Source: Deltaproteobacteria bacterium (GTDB lineage Bacteria > Desulfobacterota > Deferrisomatia > Deferrisomatales > Deferrisomataceae). From it: a stretch of DNA of 7,551 bases. The notes below the pieces were generated by a model. That model saw nothing but the letters and a program-made list of their open reading frames with translations, searched no databases and had not been told where the DNA came from. A program made the translations under genes and the position numbers. Below, piece after piece: positions 7,143 to 7,551 of this stretch; position 1 is the stretch's first letter; every line of letters begins with the position of its first letter. The stretch is taken from the NCBI GenBank assembly GCA_013152215.1, contig JAADGT010000272.1, forward strand, positions 1 to 7,551, written 5' to 3'.

Positions 7143-7198
7143 GGGGGCAAAGGACGCCCTCCGGATCGGGAGGCAAAGGACCTGCCGAAGAGCCGGGC
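7143..7198 (+). repeat. Degenerate extra arms next to copy 2
   Basis: Positions 7164-7198 match the left arm of copy 2 (6901-6935) at 31 of 35 bases, in the same orientation; all four differences are A here for G there. Immediately before it, 7143-7155 repeats the core of 7168-7181 (GGGGGCAAAGGAC against GGGAGGCAAAGGAC) as a direct repeat 26 bases apart. The tract ends six bases from the stop codon of the small four-Cys gene. Confidence 0.65.
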
Positions 7199-7203
7199 CC
7201 GGA

Positions 7204-7497
7204 TCAGTGCATCCGGCCCCCCGGCCCCGGCGGCTCACCGGTCCGGGCCCGCCCCAGCGGGTCGGCCAGGAACGACGCTTTGCAGGCCGGGCACAACAGG
7301 AACCCCTGAGCCTGGTACACGTCCCGGCCGGCCGAGCCCGGATCGACGCCGTCGAGGGTCCGCATGAACGCCTCCAGGTCGTCCATGTCCCCCTGGTCGG
7401 GGAGCACGCCGTCGAAATCGGCCGTCACGTGGATCGTGATCAGGTACTTGAGGCTGCCCGGGGGCAGCTCCGCACCGCACCGGTCGCACTGCGACAT
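7204..7497 (-). CDS. Small protein with two CxxC pairs (zinc-ribbon-like), function unknown
   Basis: A 97-residue protein. The first Cys pair is C4/C7 (CDRC), the second C69/C72 (CPAC), suggesting a single zinc-ribbon fold assembled from the two ends. Between them is a beta-rich segment GSLKYLITIHVTADFDGVLP and an acidic helix-like stretch (about 34-50). The C-terminal 18 residues are Gly/Pro/Arg-rich and probably disordered. There is no signal peptide or membrane segment. The ATG at 7497 is chosen because GAGGA (7506-7510) lies eight bases upstream and because the first CxxC then sits at the extreme N-terminus; an upstream in-frame ATG at 7548 would add 17 residues without family-like features. 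It lies upstream of the radical SAM gene on the same strand. The exact family is not recognised; it resembles short hypothetical proteins seen in deltaproteobacteria. Confidence 0.78.
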   Translation of the reverse strand: MSQCDRCGAELPPGSLKYLITIHVTADFDGVLPDQGDMDDLEAFMRTLDGVDPGSAGRDVYQAQGFLLCPACKASFLADPLGRARTGEPPGPGGRMH

Positions 7498-7519
7498 TCC
7501 CGTCGTCCTCGCCAGGGAT

Positions 7520-7541
7520 CGGTCCGCCCAAAGGCGGACCG
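7520..7541. other. Perfect hairpin upstream of the small four-Cys gene
   Basis: A 9-bp stem (7520-7528 with 7533-7541; CGGTCCGCC/GGCGGACCG) encloses a CAAA loop (TTTG on the minus strand). No T-run follows in either direction, so it is not a classical terminator. It lies 10-31 bases before the GAGGA site of the small gene. It may be an intergenic palindromic repeat or the end of a structure that continues outside the window. Confidence 0.5.
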
Positions 7542-7551
7542 GATTCAAACA

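Larger units (their letters stand above)
6811..7203. other. Repeat-filled leader between the small four-Cys gene and the radical SAM gene
   Basis: No credible gene was found. The region contains inverted-repeat element copy 2 (6905-7100), partial arms at 7143-7198, and a small palindrome GGTCGCTAACGACC at 7127-7140. The 81 bases next to the radical SAM start have no recognisable promoter. Whether the two flanking genes are co-transcribed across this stretch cannot be told from the sequence. Confidence 0.65.

Noticed and set aside
7520..7551. Possible tRNA 3' end on the minus strand (GTTTGAATCC resembles a T-arm)
   Set aside because: The position corresponding to the invariant C56 is T. No CCA or acceptor partner is visible, and the adjacent perfect hairpin explains the sequence better.

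Overview
The window is very GC-rich and gene-dense, with Gram-negative outer-membrane machinery (a BamD-type lipoprotein) beside a radical SAM fusion protein and RNase G. The protein types, gene order and intergenic tandem repeats suggest a high-GC deltaproteobacterium of the Desulfuromonadales/Deferrisoma kind. That placement is inference from gene content; no rRNA or other marker is present.

The left part is transcribed rightwards. It holds the 3' end of mtnA (methionine salvage), then bamD (outer-membrane protein assembly) with a possible promoter overlapping the mtnA stop codon and a strong intrinsic terminator behind it. A gene-poor gap of about 480 bases (1396-1879) follows, then a cytoplasmic TPR protein of unknown role.

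The right part is transcribed leftwards. In order of transcription it holds a small four-cysteine protein (7497-7204), a large radical SAM/DUF2344 fusion (6810-4303) and RNase G (4177-2651). RNase G ends in a convergent junction with the TPR gene. The fusion gene and rng probably form one operon; the small gene may be its first member, but a 393-base repeat-filled leader lies between it and the fusion gene.

The most unusual content is intergenic. Two elements of about 195 bp (1535-1728 and 6905-7100) have the same architecture: two arms of about 55 bp in inverted orientation around a core of 75-83 bp. Each arm has three conserved blocks in the same order. Further arm fragments lie at 4270-4294 (between the radical SAM gene and rng) and 7143-7198 (just after the small gene's stop). 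Near them are an octamer tandem array (1796-1831) and a heptamer tandem array (4196-4220). This looks like a non-coding, MITE- or REP-doublet-like repeat family placed in the leaders of genes. No CRISPR array, rRNA, tRNA, transposase or phage gene was found.
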